From B33-G16 sp964611035 (GTDB taxonomy: Bacteria > Desulfobacterota > DSM-4660 > Desulfatiglandales > B25-G16): 64,000 bases of DNA. Shown piece after piece: positions 54,113-62,443 of the stretch. Numbering within the stretch: position 1 is the stretch's first letter; each line of letters opens with the position of its first letter. The DNA is taken from NCBI GenBank assembly GCA_964611035.1, contig CAZSWT010000005.1:28441-92440 (forward strand), read 5' to 3'. The position numbers and the translations under genes were made by a program. The notes beneath the pieces were generated by a model, which was not told the DNA's origin, did not search any database, and saw only the letters and a list, made by a program, of their open reading frames with translations.

Positions 54113-54643
54113 ATGACCGATACGTATCAAATGAAAGGAAATCAACAAAAATGGTATGCTATTCATTCAAGAAGCCGGCATGAGGATGTTGTCCTTAACG
54201 GGCTGAGGAAAAAATTGATTGAGGCGTTTATCCCTAAAATGCAGGTCATGAGCAGGAGAAAAGATCGGAGAAAAAGGATACTGGTCCCTCTTTTGCCGGG
54301 CTATGTGTTTGTGCGTTCAGATCTAAATCTAAATCAATACTGGGATATAATTAAGACTTATGGAGTTGTTAGAATACTTGGTATCCAGGGAAAGCCTGTT
54401 CCAGTAAAAGATGAAGAGATAGCATCACTTAAGACATTACATGGCACTGACAGGACCGTGAGGAACCAGGCCTATATGAAAGAAGGTGATAGGGTTATGA
54501 TTATGGAGGGGCCGTTAAAAGGACTGACTGGATTTTATATTAAACATAAGGGTAAAACTGACAAGGTGGTCATATCAATTGAACTAATTCAAAGATCCTT
54601 AGCCGTAGAAATTGAAGATTTGATTGTGGAGAAGATCAGTTAG
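54113..54643 (+). CDS. NusG-like specialised transcription antiterminator (RfaH/LoaP-type)
   Basis: The 176-aa protein has an N-terminal NGN domain (about residues 12-115; KWYAIHSRSRHEDVV, then LLPGYVFVR) and a C-terminal KOW domain (about 122-176, with GDRVMIMEGPLKGLTGFY). It differs from housekeeping NusG, which is normally encoded beside secE and ribosomal protein genes. Such paralogues typically promote elongation through long exopolysaccharide or secondary-metabolite operons. The Wza/Wzc cluster at 29-38 kb is a candidate target, but linkage here is not direct. The start gives six extra residues before MKGNQQ. Confidence 0.82.
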   Translation: MTDTYQMKGNQQKWYAIHSRSRHEDVVLNGLRKKLIEAFIPKMQVMSRRKDRRKRILVPLLPGYVFVRSDLNLNQYWDIIKTYGVVRILGIQGKPVPVKDEEIASLKTLHGTDRTVRNQAYMKEGDRVMIMEGPLKGLTGFYIKHKGKTDKVVISIELIQRSLAVEIEDLIVEKIS

Positions 54644-54651
54644 GGAAATAA

Positions 54652-55977
54652 TTATTTACTCTCTGTGTTGTATCCTACCCCCATAGCCCTTTCAAGCCTC
54701 GCCCAGGCAATATTGTGCTCACTTAGGGTATTAAAATAGTTTGTCCTTGCCTGAGTGAGAAGGGTCAGAGCATCCAGTACATCGGTGGAGGTGGCAACCT
54801 GTTGTTTGTATCTTTCTTCATTCATCCTGAAATTTTCTTCTGCCTGAACCACAGCTTTTTTTGCTACCTGGATATTCTTCTCTGCCTCCCTCAACGATAA
54901 ATAGGCTTCCTTTACTTCCAGCTGAATATTATCCTTAATCTCTTTTAAGATGTAGTTGGCTTTTGCCAGTTTGGCCCTGGCGGCCGCTACATCATGCCTC
55001 TTCTTTCTCCATTCCCAAAAGGTCCATTCTCCTTTTAACGTTATTGTCCAGTTATCAGGATCTTCCCCTGGACTGGAATCTAACAGGATATCATCGGTCT
55101 CTCTTTGATAATTTCCAATTACCGTCACTGATGGGTAATAGCTGCTTTTACTCAAATCTATGGCTTTTTCAGCAGACATAACATTTAGAGATACCTCTTT
55201 TATCTCTGGCCTGTTCTGCCCCGCCTTTTCCATGCATTGATCAAGAAGCAACCTTATGGGGTAATAATCAAGTATATCTTTAATTTTTACCCCTTGGTTA
55301 AGGTCCCTTCTGAGTAACTTGTTAAACAGGGACTTCGCAATTTCTACACCATTGTTTGCCCTGATCAAATTCTGACGCGCCTGGGCCATCTGGACCTCGG
55401 TTTGCAGGAGATCATTTTTAGCTATAATCCCTTCATCATAAAAGGCCTGAGATACCTTCAGTTGAGCCTCAAGAAGCTCAACTGACTGTTCGGCAACCTT
55501 TGCGAGCTTCTCCGCTTTCAAGATGCCAAAATAGGCCGCCTTGACATTCAATACCAAATCCTGAATAGCAGTCTCTTTCTGGATCTTAGCTGTATCTACT
55601 CCCAATGAGGCTATCTCCCGTGATATGGTAAGCCTCCATCCTGTAAACACTTGTTGAGTGACGGTTATATTAAATTGGTAGGAATTAGTGTCTAATGGGG
55701 AAGGATACGTTGTATATTTGGCATCGTTAACAGTATCATTATCAAGACGTGTATACGTGTAGCTGGTGCTTAATTTTGGCAAAAAATCAGCCTTTGTAGA
55801 GAGTTCTTCAAATTCTTTTGCCTTTATCTCTTCTTGTGCTGAGTAGATAGATAAACTCTTCTCTAAGGCTATCTTAATGCTCTCCTCCAAGGTAAGCTCC
55901 TCAGAGGCTAAAATAATCGAAGATCCTAACAGTAGAAAAAACAGGATTCCTAAAAAAATAGATATTTTTCTTGTCAT
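54652..55977 (-). CDS. TolC-family outer-membrane efflux/secretion channel
   Basis: The 441-aa protein has a signal peptide (about residues 1-24, ending ILAS) and two repeats of the outer membrane efflux domain: long helices (LKAEKLAKVAEQSVELLEAQ and onward; LREAEKNIQVAKKAVVQAEE and onward) alternate with short strand pairs. The pattern fits a trimeric alpha-barrel duct. No membrane-fusion or pump gene is adjacent, so its inner-membrane partner is elsewhere. It is convergent with the NusG-like gene (8-bp gap). Confidence 0.88.
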   Translation of the reverse strand: MTRKISIFLGILFFLLLGSSIILASEELTLEESIKIALEKSLSIYSAQEEIKAKEFEELSTKADFLPKLSTSYTYTRLDNDTVNDAKYTTYPSPLDTNSYQFNITVTQQVFTGWRLTISREIASLGVDTAKIQKETAIQDLVLNVKAAYFGILKAEKLAKVAEQSVELLEAQLKVSQAFYDEGIIAKNDLLQTEVQMAQARQNLIRANNGVEIAKSLFNKLLRRDLNQGVKIKDILDYYPIRLLLDQCMEKAGQNRPEIKEVSLNVMSAEKAIDLSKSSYYPSVTVIGNYQRETDDILLDSSPGEDPDNWTITLKGEWTFWEWRKKRHDVAAARAKLAKANYILKEIKDNIQLEVKEAYLSLREAEKNIQVAKKAVVQAEENFRMNEERYKQQVATSTDVLDALTLLTQARTNYFNTLSEHNIAWARLERAMGVGYNTESK

Positions 55978-56123
55978 TCTCCTCTCCTTTTTACATTTAT
56001 CTCATTATATAGTCTCGCCCGCACTGTTAGAATAAATCCTTCTTTACTATTTAGCAACAAATTATCACACCTCAACACCGGAATGGATGTGGATAAAACC
56101 GCTCTTTTATCCTCCGTTTGTAT

Positions 56124-56447
56124 TTGCTCAATAGTTTAAGGAAGGGCATGGGTGTCTTTTTTTGTTATGCCCTTCTAATAAGGCGCCTTGCCATGTCGTT
56201 TCAAAATTGGGTAATAGCCTCTCGGTCCTGAGCCTGTCGAGAGCCGTTCGGCCTTGAGCTCACGGCCGAAAGGCCTCCAGGTCGAACGACTCGAGGCCGA
56301 AGGGCAACTTGACCCTATAGTTATATGATCCGTCTATATTACCCAATTTTGAAACGACTACTAAGCTTAAGTTATATTTAAGGGCATAAGCAAAAAAAGA
56401 TACCCATGCCCTAACAAAGCAGTAAATTTCCACAGGATTTTGAGCAA
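56124..56447. mobile_element. Nested-palindrome MITE-like element, copy C
   Basis: The 324-bp element has ends TTGCTCAA (56124-56131) and TTGAGCAA (56440-56447). T7/A7 arms (56143-56164 with 56391-56412) match 21 of 22. Perfect 22-bp middle arms GTCGTTTCAAAATTGGGTAATA (56195-56216 with 56337-56358) differ from those of copies A and B. The core contains GGCCTTGAGCTCACGGCC and GGCCTCCAGGTCGAACGACTC, shared with D. The terminal repeats differ from the GTAAC ends of A and B, and no target duplication is clear. It lies between the TolC-family gene and purB. Confidence 0.7.
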
Positions 56448-56525
56448 TTACCTGCGTTTACCTTGATTTTATCAGAAAATTAGCTTATAGGAAAATAAAT
56501 AGTCAATATATTTTTAGGTGCTTAC

Positions 56526-57821
56526 ATGATTGAGCGATACTCACGTGCCAAGATGGCAAAGATATGGGAGCCCCAGAATCGCTTTGACAAATGGCTTCAA
56601 GTCGAGATCCTTGTATGCGAGGCCATGGCCAAAGAGGAGATGATCCCGCAAGAGGCAGTTGAAACTATCAAGCAAAAAGCGAGTTTCTCTGTTGACAGGA
56701 TCCAGGAGATTGAGGAAACGGTAAAGCATGATGTGATTGCTTTTTTAACGAATGTCGAGGAGTTTGTTGGACCTGATGCACGCTTTATTCATATGGGACT
56801 GACATCATCTGATATCCTGGATACTGCCTTTGCACTTCAGCTCAAAGAGGCCCTCCTGATCATTATAAATGATGTTCGCAACCTTATGGATATTTTAAAG
56901 GAAAAGGCCTTTGAACATAAGGATACAGTCATGATAGGTCGATCCCATGGAATCCATGCAGAGCCCATAACCTTTGGCCTCAAGCTGGCTGTATGGTATA
57001 GTGAGATGCAACGAAACCTCAGGCGGCTCAAACAGGCTCTGGATGTGATAAGCTATGGAAAGATATCCGGGGCTGTAGGAACCTTTGCCAATATTCCCCC
57101 AAGAATAGAAAAATATGTTTGCGAGCATCTTGATCTAAAACCTGCAGAGATATCAACACAGATTATTCAAAGAGATAGACATGCACAGTATTTTACTGCA
57201 CTGGCAATCCTGGGAGGTTCCATTGAAAAGATGGCGGTAGAGATCAGGCATTTACAGAGAACAGAAGTTGGTGAGGTGGAAGAGTCTTTCACCTCAGGAC
57301 AAAAGGGCTCATCAGCCATGCCCCATAAAAAGAACCCAATTGGCTCTGAAAATCTCTCAGGATTGGCTCGGCTTGTTAGATCCAATTGCATTGCTGCTAT
57401 GGAAAACATGGCCCTTTGGCATGAACGGGATATTAGTCATTCCTCTGTGGAAAGAGTGATTGCACCAGACAGCACCATTCTAATAGATTACATGCTCAAT
57501 CGGTTGACAGGAATGATGAGAAACTTAGTGGTTAACAAGGACGCCATGGTCAGGAATCTTGAAAAACTACAGGGACTCATCTTTTCTCAGCAAATTCTCT
57601 TGGCCTTGGTAAAAAAGGGTTGTTCCCGTCAACATGCCTATTCAATAACGCAGAAAAACTCTCTTCAAGCCTGGAGTACTGGAGAAAGCTTTAAACAGCT
57701 TGTTTTACGCGATCCTGATATTCAGAATTATCTCAGCAATAACGAGATAGATGAGACATTTTCCCTTAACCAGCACCTCAAATATATTGAGGAGATCTTT
57801 GCCAGAGTATTCCAACAATAG
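56526..57821 (+). CDS. purB: Adenylosuccinate lyase
   Basis: This enzyme acts in purine synthesis, splitting fumarate from SAICAR and from adenylosuccinate. The 431-aa protein has the superfamily signature SSAMPHKKNP (about residues 262-271), the catalytic segment MGLTSSDILDTA (about 87-98) and the His region MIGRSHGIHAEP (about 138-149). It belongs to the short bacterial PurB type. Followed after 70 bp by a membrane protein gene. Confidence 0.96.
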   Translation: MIERYSRAKMAKIWEPQNRFDKWLQVEILVCEAMAKEEMIPQEAVETIKQKASFSVDRIQEIEETVKHDVIAFLTNVEEFVGPDARFIHMGLTSSDILDTAFALQLKEALLIIINDVRNLMDILKEKAFEHKDTVMIGRSHGIHAEPITFGLKLAVWYSEMQRNLRRLKQALDVISYGKISGAVGTFANIPPRIEKYVCEHLDLKPAEISTQIIQRDRHAQYFTALAILGGSIEKMAVEIRHLQRTEVGEVEESFTSGQKGSSAMPHKKNPIGSENLSGLARLVRSNCIAAMENMALWHERDISHSSVERVIAPDSTILIDYMLNRLTGMMRNLVVNKDAMVRNLEKLQGLIFSQQILLALVKKGCSRQHAYSITQKNSLQAWSTGESFKQLVLRDPDIQNYLSNNEIDETFSLNQHLKYIEEIFARVFQQ

Positions 57822-57891
57822 CCCAATTCCTCTTGTATATACAGTTTGGTTGCGTACCATAATACTTTGAGAGATACACAGCACCGATCCC

Positions 57892-58686
57892 ATGACAGAA
57901 AAAAACGGTTTAACTGAGTCAAAGAGACAGAAAGTCGAAAATCAAGAAAGAGGCATGAATCCCAGTACCAAGAGCAAAAAGGATATAAGAAGGCGCTCTA
58001 AGATCAAAGAACGTTTGACAGTTATGATATTTAAGGGTGTAGGCAAGGTAAGGACATTTAAGATATCCGCCCATTTTCTATTATGGGTTTCGCTGTTTTT
58101 TGTCTTCTATATTGTAGCGACCATTTTTTTAACCAACGTATTCATTAATTACTATAGACAAAATAGAATTCTGGCAGATGAAAATGCTGAGCTTAGGGCA
58201 ATGCTTATAAAGACAAAAAAAACTCTTGAGGAATCTAAACAGCACATTGCCCTATTGGACGATTATATTACAGAGAAAAAAAATCAAAGTCCAAGGCCTC
58301 TGTCCACGGTGGACCATACTGAATCATCTTTGACCAAACTTGTGGACATTGATGAACTAAAGGTAGAAAGAAATAAATCGACAATTAAGGTTGACTTCAG
58401 GATTATAAACAAACAGGTGAATGAGGAACCTATTGGTGGGTATATATTTGTCCTTGCCCGCATAAAGGATTCAGATAAATCTGAGGTTTGGGTTTATCCT
58501 AACTCACAGCTCAAAGACGGGCTCCCTGTAAACTATAGGAATGGGCAGCGGTTTTTTATACAGAGGTTCAAGTTAATCAGCAGTAAATATACACTCAGCA
58601 AATCAATCGATAGACCGTTCATTTTTGAGATATTTGTATATGATAGAGACGGTACATTGATTTTAAAGAAGGTAGTTGAGGCGTAG
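57892..58686 (+). CDS. Membrane-anchored coiled-coil protein of unknown function
   Basis: The 264-aa protein has a basic cytoplasmic N-terminus (about residues 1-58), one membrane helix (about 60-85), a short coiled coil (RILADENAELRAMLIKTKKT, about 92-125) and a C-terminal beta-rich periplasmic domain of about 120 residues (VDIDELKVERNKSTIKVDFR, then RPFIFEIFVYDRDG). The layout recalls DUF6776-like proteins, but I am not confident of homology. It may be coexpressed with purB. No enzymatic motif is seen. Confidence 0.55.
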   Translation: MTEKNGLTESKRQKVENQERGMNPSTKSKKDIRRRSKIKERLTVMIFKGVGKVRTFKISAHFLLWVSLFFVFYIVATIFLTNVFINYYRQNRILADENAELRAMLIKTKKTLEESKQHIALLDDYITEKKNQSPRPLSTVDHTESSLTKLVDIDELKVERNKSTIKVDFRIINKQVNEEPIGGYIFVLARIKDSDKSEVWVYPNSQLKDGLPVNYRNGQRFFIQRFKLISSKYTLSKSIDRPFIFEIFVYDRDGTLILKKVVEA

Positions 58687-58778
58687 TGTAGCGATACAAT
58701 CCACAAATGATGTGATAGTTGATAGATCAAAATTTAGTATATCGTTTCATTAAAATACATACATATCTAATTATTAAA

Positions 58779-58954
58779 AATGACAAATGTCAAAATCCAA
58801 ATTTCAAATCAAATCTAAATTATCAAATGTCAAAAATACCGATCGGCGCAAGGCATTTTGAAATTTGAGCTTTGGCATTTAAATTTCCGCTTTGCGGAAC
58901 CCCCTGCAGGGGATTTAACAGGGTGAATTTGGCATTTGAGCTTTGGCATTTGAA
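58779..58954. repeat. Intergenic AAATGTCAAA-type inverted repeats
   Basis: The segment repeats CAAATGTCAAAA and AAATTTCAAATC and their inverses TTTGAAATTTGAG and TTTGGCATTT, with two compact hairpins TTCCGC-TTT-GCGGAA and CCCC-TGCA-GGGG. GAGCTTTGGCATTT occurs twice. It has the look of a dispersed repeat; no gene is seen in 58687-59049. Confidence 0.5.
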
Positions 58955-59049
58955 GGTTAATATATGTAATATTTTAGCGAAACGCACTAATAGAGAATTT
59001 TAGCCCGTCTGGTAAAATTGCTTCCAATTTTGAGTGGATACCGTGAGAG

Positions 59050-61032
59050 TTAATTGGCTATCTCAAGTATTAGTATGTCATCCCAGGGAGCCGATTTTTT
59101 CACAGCCACCTTTATCTCTTCACCTGGTGATAGATCAAGACCTCTTACGTTTGGAAGGTCAGCAACAAAAAGTAGATCGGTTAATATTATCGAATATTTA
59201 TACTTAAATTTTTGGAAAACAATCGCTTTAAAGCTATCATTTATGCATCCTGCAAGATACTTAAGCATCCAATACCGGACCTGATTTCTCTTCATTAAAT
59301 CAATATCTTTTAGTGACTGCTGTATTACCATATTTAGCTCTTTAAGCCTCAATTCCTCATATTCAGGACTTTTCTGAAGTATGGCAGAATAGATTTGCCT
59401 CTGGACAAGCACGTCCATATATCTTCTTAAAGGGGAAGTTGCGTTGGTGTATATATCAACCCCAAGGCTACTATGTGGATGAGGTATTGTATCTATATAA
59501 AGAGGCCGAAGCTTTCGCCTTTGCTGAAATACATAATAGATATACTTAGACTCATCAATTGGCAGTCTTTCCTGAGGTGGTTCCTGGCTTCTATAAAGGA
59601 TAGGCAGACCCTTTTCAGAGGCAAACTTTGCTGTTAACCAGTTATACAGAATCATACATTCTGAGACAATAATTTTAGAGGGAGTATTCTGTTCTATCAA
59701 TCTGGGGCATATACCTGAATTATTGTCGAATTCAAAATGGATTTCTGGGAGAGGGATAAGCATGGCGCCATTTGCAACCCGCTTTTGCCTAAGAGCTTGG
59801 CACAATTGATAAAGAGCCGAAAAAATCGGCTCTTCCTTATATCCTGTATTTACTTGATCGTAGGTAAGCTGTTTTTCTACCCTTACGATGGTAGGTGTAA
59901 AATGAAAATTGTTCAGGTTCCAATCCCTGTCAAAATGTGCAAAAAGGGATATAGCAAACCGCTTAAAGCCTTTTACCAAACTTAATGCATTATTAGAAAG
60001 ACCTGGTGGGAACATGGGAATCTGGGTAACCGGAAGGTAGATCGAGCTTGCTCTGTGATAGGCTTCCCTATCTAAGTGCCCGTCAACCTTGATAAATGGT
60101 GTTAAATCGGTAATATGAACACCAAGCCTATAACCTCCCTCAATAGGCTCTAAGCTTAATGCATCATCAAAATCCTTGGTATGTGGTCCATCAATGGTAA
60201 AGATAGATAAATCTTGCAGGTCTTTCCGTTCCTCTGAGCCTACCTCTTTTTTCATTACACTATCTGTTTCTTTAAGGGCATGCTCATTGAAATTGGACCT
60301 AATCTTAAACTTATGAAGATCAAGGTTTTCATCCTCATCCCATATATTCAGGTTTACTAATATGCGGCGAGCATTGTCTATATTCTTTATTCCAGCCCGG
60401 GAAAACATTTCCTTACCGAGCTTATAATCCGGGGCATCCTTTCCATAAAGGGCAAGCTGAATGAGTAGTTCAATAATTTTGTCTTTTAAGGGGAACTCCT
60501 CAGGATGTCTGCTGTTTATTATTTCCCTAAGGAAATTTGCTCCTTCTGTTAACTCCCGCTCTCTTAATTCAGCAGCTTCTCTTGCCTTTATTATTTGTTC
60601 TACCTTATCTGTACTGTTGGGGATAAAAGAGCCATCTTTTATCTTAAAATAGGCCCCGTCTGCAAAGAGGGCCCTAACCAGAGCAGATATGTGATCATCA
60701 GTAATATCTCTGCCAAAGGAAAGCTGCGCAAGATATTTATAGGTAAAAGCCCTATTTTCCTCCTGAGTGAGTTCCCAGAGATCCTGAACAGATATCGTTG
60801 TCATATAATCGGTTCGTATTTTTTCAATTACTTTTAACTCTTGTAGTATTTCTCCTCTTGACCGAGAGGTGTTTAAAGTGGCAGATGAAATGAGGAGAGC
60901 CCTTTTTGGAGAAATACTTACCTCATGGTTAGATATGGTTAAAAGTTGTAGCTTGTTCCCCTTATCTTTCAGGCATACCGAGAGCACAATTTTTCTCTGG
61001 TCAATGTATTCAATTATCTTTCCCTCAGCCAT
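59050..61032 (-). CDS. RNB-domain exoribonuclease (RNase II/R family)
   Basis: This is a 3'-5' exoribonuclease acting on single-stranded RNA. The 660-aa protein has an N-terminal helical region and the RNB catalytic domain (about residues 265-590), including TIDGPHTKDFDDALS (metal-binding Asp cluster) and TNATSPLRRYMDVLVQRQI. A short beta-rich C-terminus follows in place of a full RNase R tail. The N-terminal cold-shock domains are not recognisable, so it is a divergent RNase II-like form and I assign no symbol. Confidence 0.85.
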   Translation of the reverse strand: MAEGKIIEYIDQRKIVLSVCLKDKGNKLQLLTISNHEVSISPKRALLISSATLNTSRSRGEILQELKVIEKIRTDYMTTISVQDLWELTQEENRAFTYKYLAQLSFGRDITDDHISALVRALFADGAYFKIKDGSFIPNSTDKVEQIIKAREAAELRERELTEGANFLREIINSRHPEEFPLKDKIIELLIQLALYGKDAPDYKLGKEMFSRAGIKNIDNARRILVNLNIWDEDENLDLHKFKIRSNFNEHALKETDSVMKKEVGSEERKDLQDLSIFTIDGPHTKDFDDALSLEPIEGGYRLGVHITDLTPFIKVDGHLDREAYHRASSIYLPVTQIPMFPPGLSNNALSLVKGFKRFAISLFAHFDRDWNLNNFHFTPTIVRVEKQLTYDQVNTGYKEEPIFSALYQLCQALRQKRVANGAMLIPLPEIHFEFDNNSGICPRLIEQNTPSKIIVSECMILYNWLTAKFASEKGLPILYRSQEPPQERLPIDESKYIYYVFQQRRKLRPLYIDTIPHPHSSLGVDIYTNATSPLRRYMDVLVQRQIYSAILQKSPEYEELRLKELNMVIQQSLKDIDLMKRNQVRYWMLKYLAGCINDSFKAIVFQKFKYKYSIILTDLLFVADLPNVRGLDLSPGEEIKVAVKKSAPWDDILILEIAN

Positions 61033-61120
61033 AAATAATCCTTAATCCCAGGTAATAAAAGGTTTAGGGGTGAAATTTGCTGGTCCTGTTAGAATTTCTT
61101 GTGTAGAATTCTAATGGGCG

Positions 61121-61411
61121 TTACTTATTGGAGGACATGAAAGAAATAATGGCCAAAATAATGATAATAAGGCCCAGGCTTGCATATATCACTGTGCCTA
61201 TGATAGAGCCTTCAATAGTTTTAAGTAGTAATGTTTTATTGTAAAAGTATCCAATATAAAAGGCAAAAAGAAATGATACAGCAAGCCCTAACTGTATTCG
61301 ACTAAACAGGAGACATATAGAGATTATAGCGACAAAAGAGATAACCATATAAAGAGGAACCCCCAGATTAACTGTAGATAACATACTCACTGGATCCATA
61401 ATTACCCCCAT
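61121..61411 (-). CDS. Small multi-pass membrane protein
   Basis: The 96-aa protein has three or so hydrophobic segments (about residues 17-36, 40-57 and 70-92) and few charged residues. No family is recognised. An internal Met5 is an alternative start. It lies between the RNB ribonuclease and the KptA-like gene on the same strand, with short gaps, so it may share their transcript. Function unknown. Confidence 0.6.
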   Translation of the reverse strand: MGVIMDPVSMLSTVNLGVPLYMVISFVAIISICLLFSRIQLGLAVSFLFAFYIGYFYNKTLLLKTIEGSIIGTVIYASLGLIIIILAIISFMSSNK

Positions 61412-61437
61412 CTCTTTATTTGGTAAGCGATGCTTTT

Positions 61438-62199
61438 TTAAAAAAATGAATGCAGCCTGCTTATTCTAAGGCCTGCCCTTTTTCTGCCTTTTTTCATCCC
61501 TTTCTTCCACTCAATTCTTTTTTTTACGTTTTTTCGCCGCTTAAGATCAGGATCCCTTTCTGCCTGCAAAATAAATGATCCTGAAATGATTTCCCTTTCT
61601 TTCTCCACAGTCTCTTTTTTGGCGGGCAGCTCTTTGGGCAATGGTGGACCACTAATAAACTGGGCTGGAATTTTATCCGTTAAATAGATAGAATCACCGA
61701 AAGGGAAAAAGGGTATCCCATTTTCAGCGGCTACTCCTGCCTTTATTTCCAAGATAATTGGTTTTTGATCTAATCGATGTGCAATACGTATGGCAAGATC
61801 TTTGTCTTTTGTCATTACTATATGCTCTTTTGATCCTGGCAACAGCCCGGATTTAAGAATAAAGGGGTATGTCTTTCGTTTAATTCCCTTATATAGCATT
61901 TTTGGAGGATGAACGCGATCTTGATCCTTGTCTATTAGGGTAAAGTTTCGCTTGATAGATCTAATCTTTTCCTCGTTAATCTCAAAAGAGCCATCTCTAT
62001 TATTTAACAAAACCTCTCTAATGTGGGATTCTCTCACATAGGCCATATTGGATTCTTCATCAATAGCCTTCAGAAGCTCTTTCAAGCTTATGTAACCCTC
62101 TTTCTCCGGGACAAGGCCAAATTCATCAGGCCTAGTTTCCAATATGTACCTCATTAAACGGCTTAGGTTGTCTACCTTTCTTTTATTGTTATGGGCCAT
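61438..62199 (-). CDS. KptA/Tpt1-like protein lacking the catalytic Arg-His pair
   Basis: KptA enzymes remove a 2'-phosphate from RNA with NAD+. The 253-aa protein aligns well in the N-terminal lobe (NLSRLMRYILETRPDEFGL, about residues 11-29; then GYISLKELLKAI). However, the LRHxP motif that supplies catalytic Arg and His reads LETRP. Later motifs are also altered: LYKGI where LYHGT is usual, and GSKEHIVM where R-x-HVHL is usual. The ART-like fold seems retained (IILEIKAG, FISGPPLP). A Lys/Arg-rich tail (about 215-250) is extra. It may bind RNA or NAD without the classical activity. Confidence 0.7.
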   Translation of the reverse strand: MAHNNKRKVDNLSRLMRYILETRPDEFGLVPEKEGYISLKELLKAIDEESNMAYVRESHIREVLLNNRDGSFEINEEKIRSIKRNFTLIDKDQDRVHPPKMLYKGIKRKTYPFILKSGLLPGSKEHIVMTKDKDLAIRIAHRLDQKPIILEIKAGVAAENGIPFFPFGDSIYLTDKIPAQFISGPPLPKELPAKKETVEKEREIISGSFILQAERDPDLKRRKNVKKRIEWKKGMKKGRKRAGLRISRLHSFF

Positions 62200-62225
62200 G
62201 CAGTTTTTATGAATTTATAATTCTA

Positions 62226-62443
62226 CTCAGGTTCAAAGTTCCAGGCTCACGGTTCACGGTTAAAGAGATAAAATACTGCCGAATCATCAATCTAAAGTAT
62301 TTGGTTCCGATTTAAAGATAAATGAAGAGTTCATTCGGTTCTTGCCACACACGCGGCGCGAGCGCCTGCGCTGCGCGAGCCACGCCGTATTGCATGGATG
62401 TCAACTGTGAACCTTGAACGGTGAACCCGACAACCTGAGTTAC
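62226..62443. mobile_element. Inverted-repeat element, second family, copy 2 (E2), with flanking direct repeats
   Basis: The 218-bp element matches E1 (23794-24091) in inverted orientation. It is flanked by the perfect 10-bp direct repeat TATAATTCTA (62216-62225 and 62444-62453), as expected for a target-site duplication, although the exact duplication length depends on where the ends are placed. It has a private GC-rich hairpin segment, GCGCGAGCGCC with GGCGCTCGCGC-like pairing (about 62355-62382), absent from E1. Its edge coincides with the stop codon of the nicotinate phosphoribosyltransferase gene. Confidence 0.7.
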
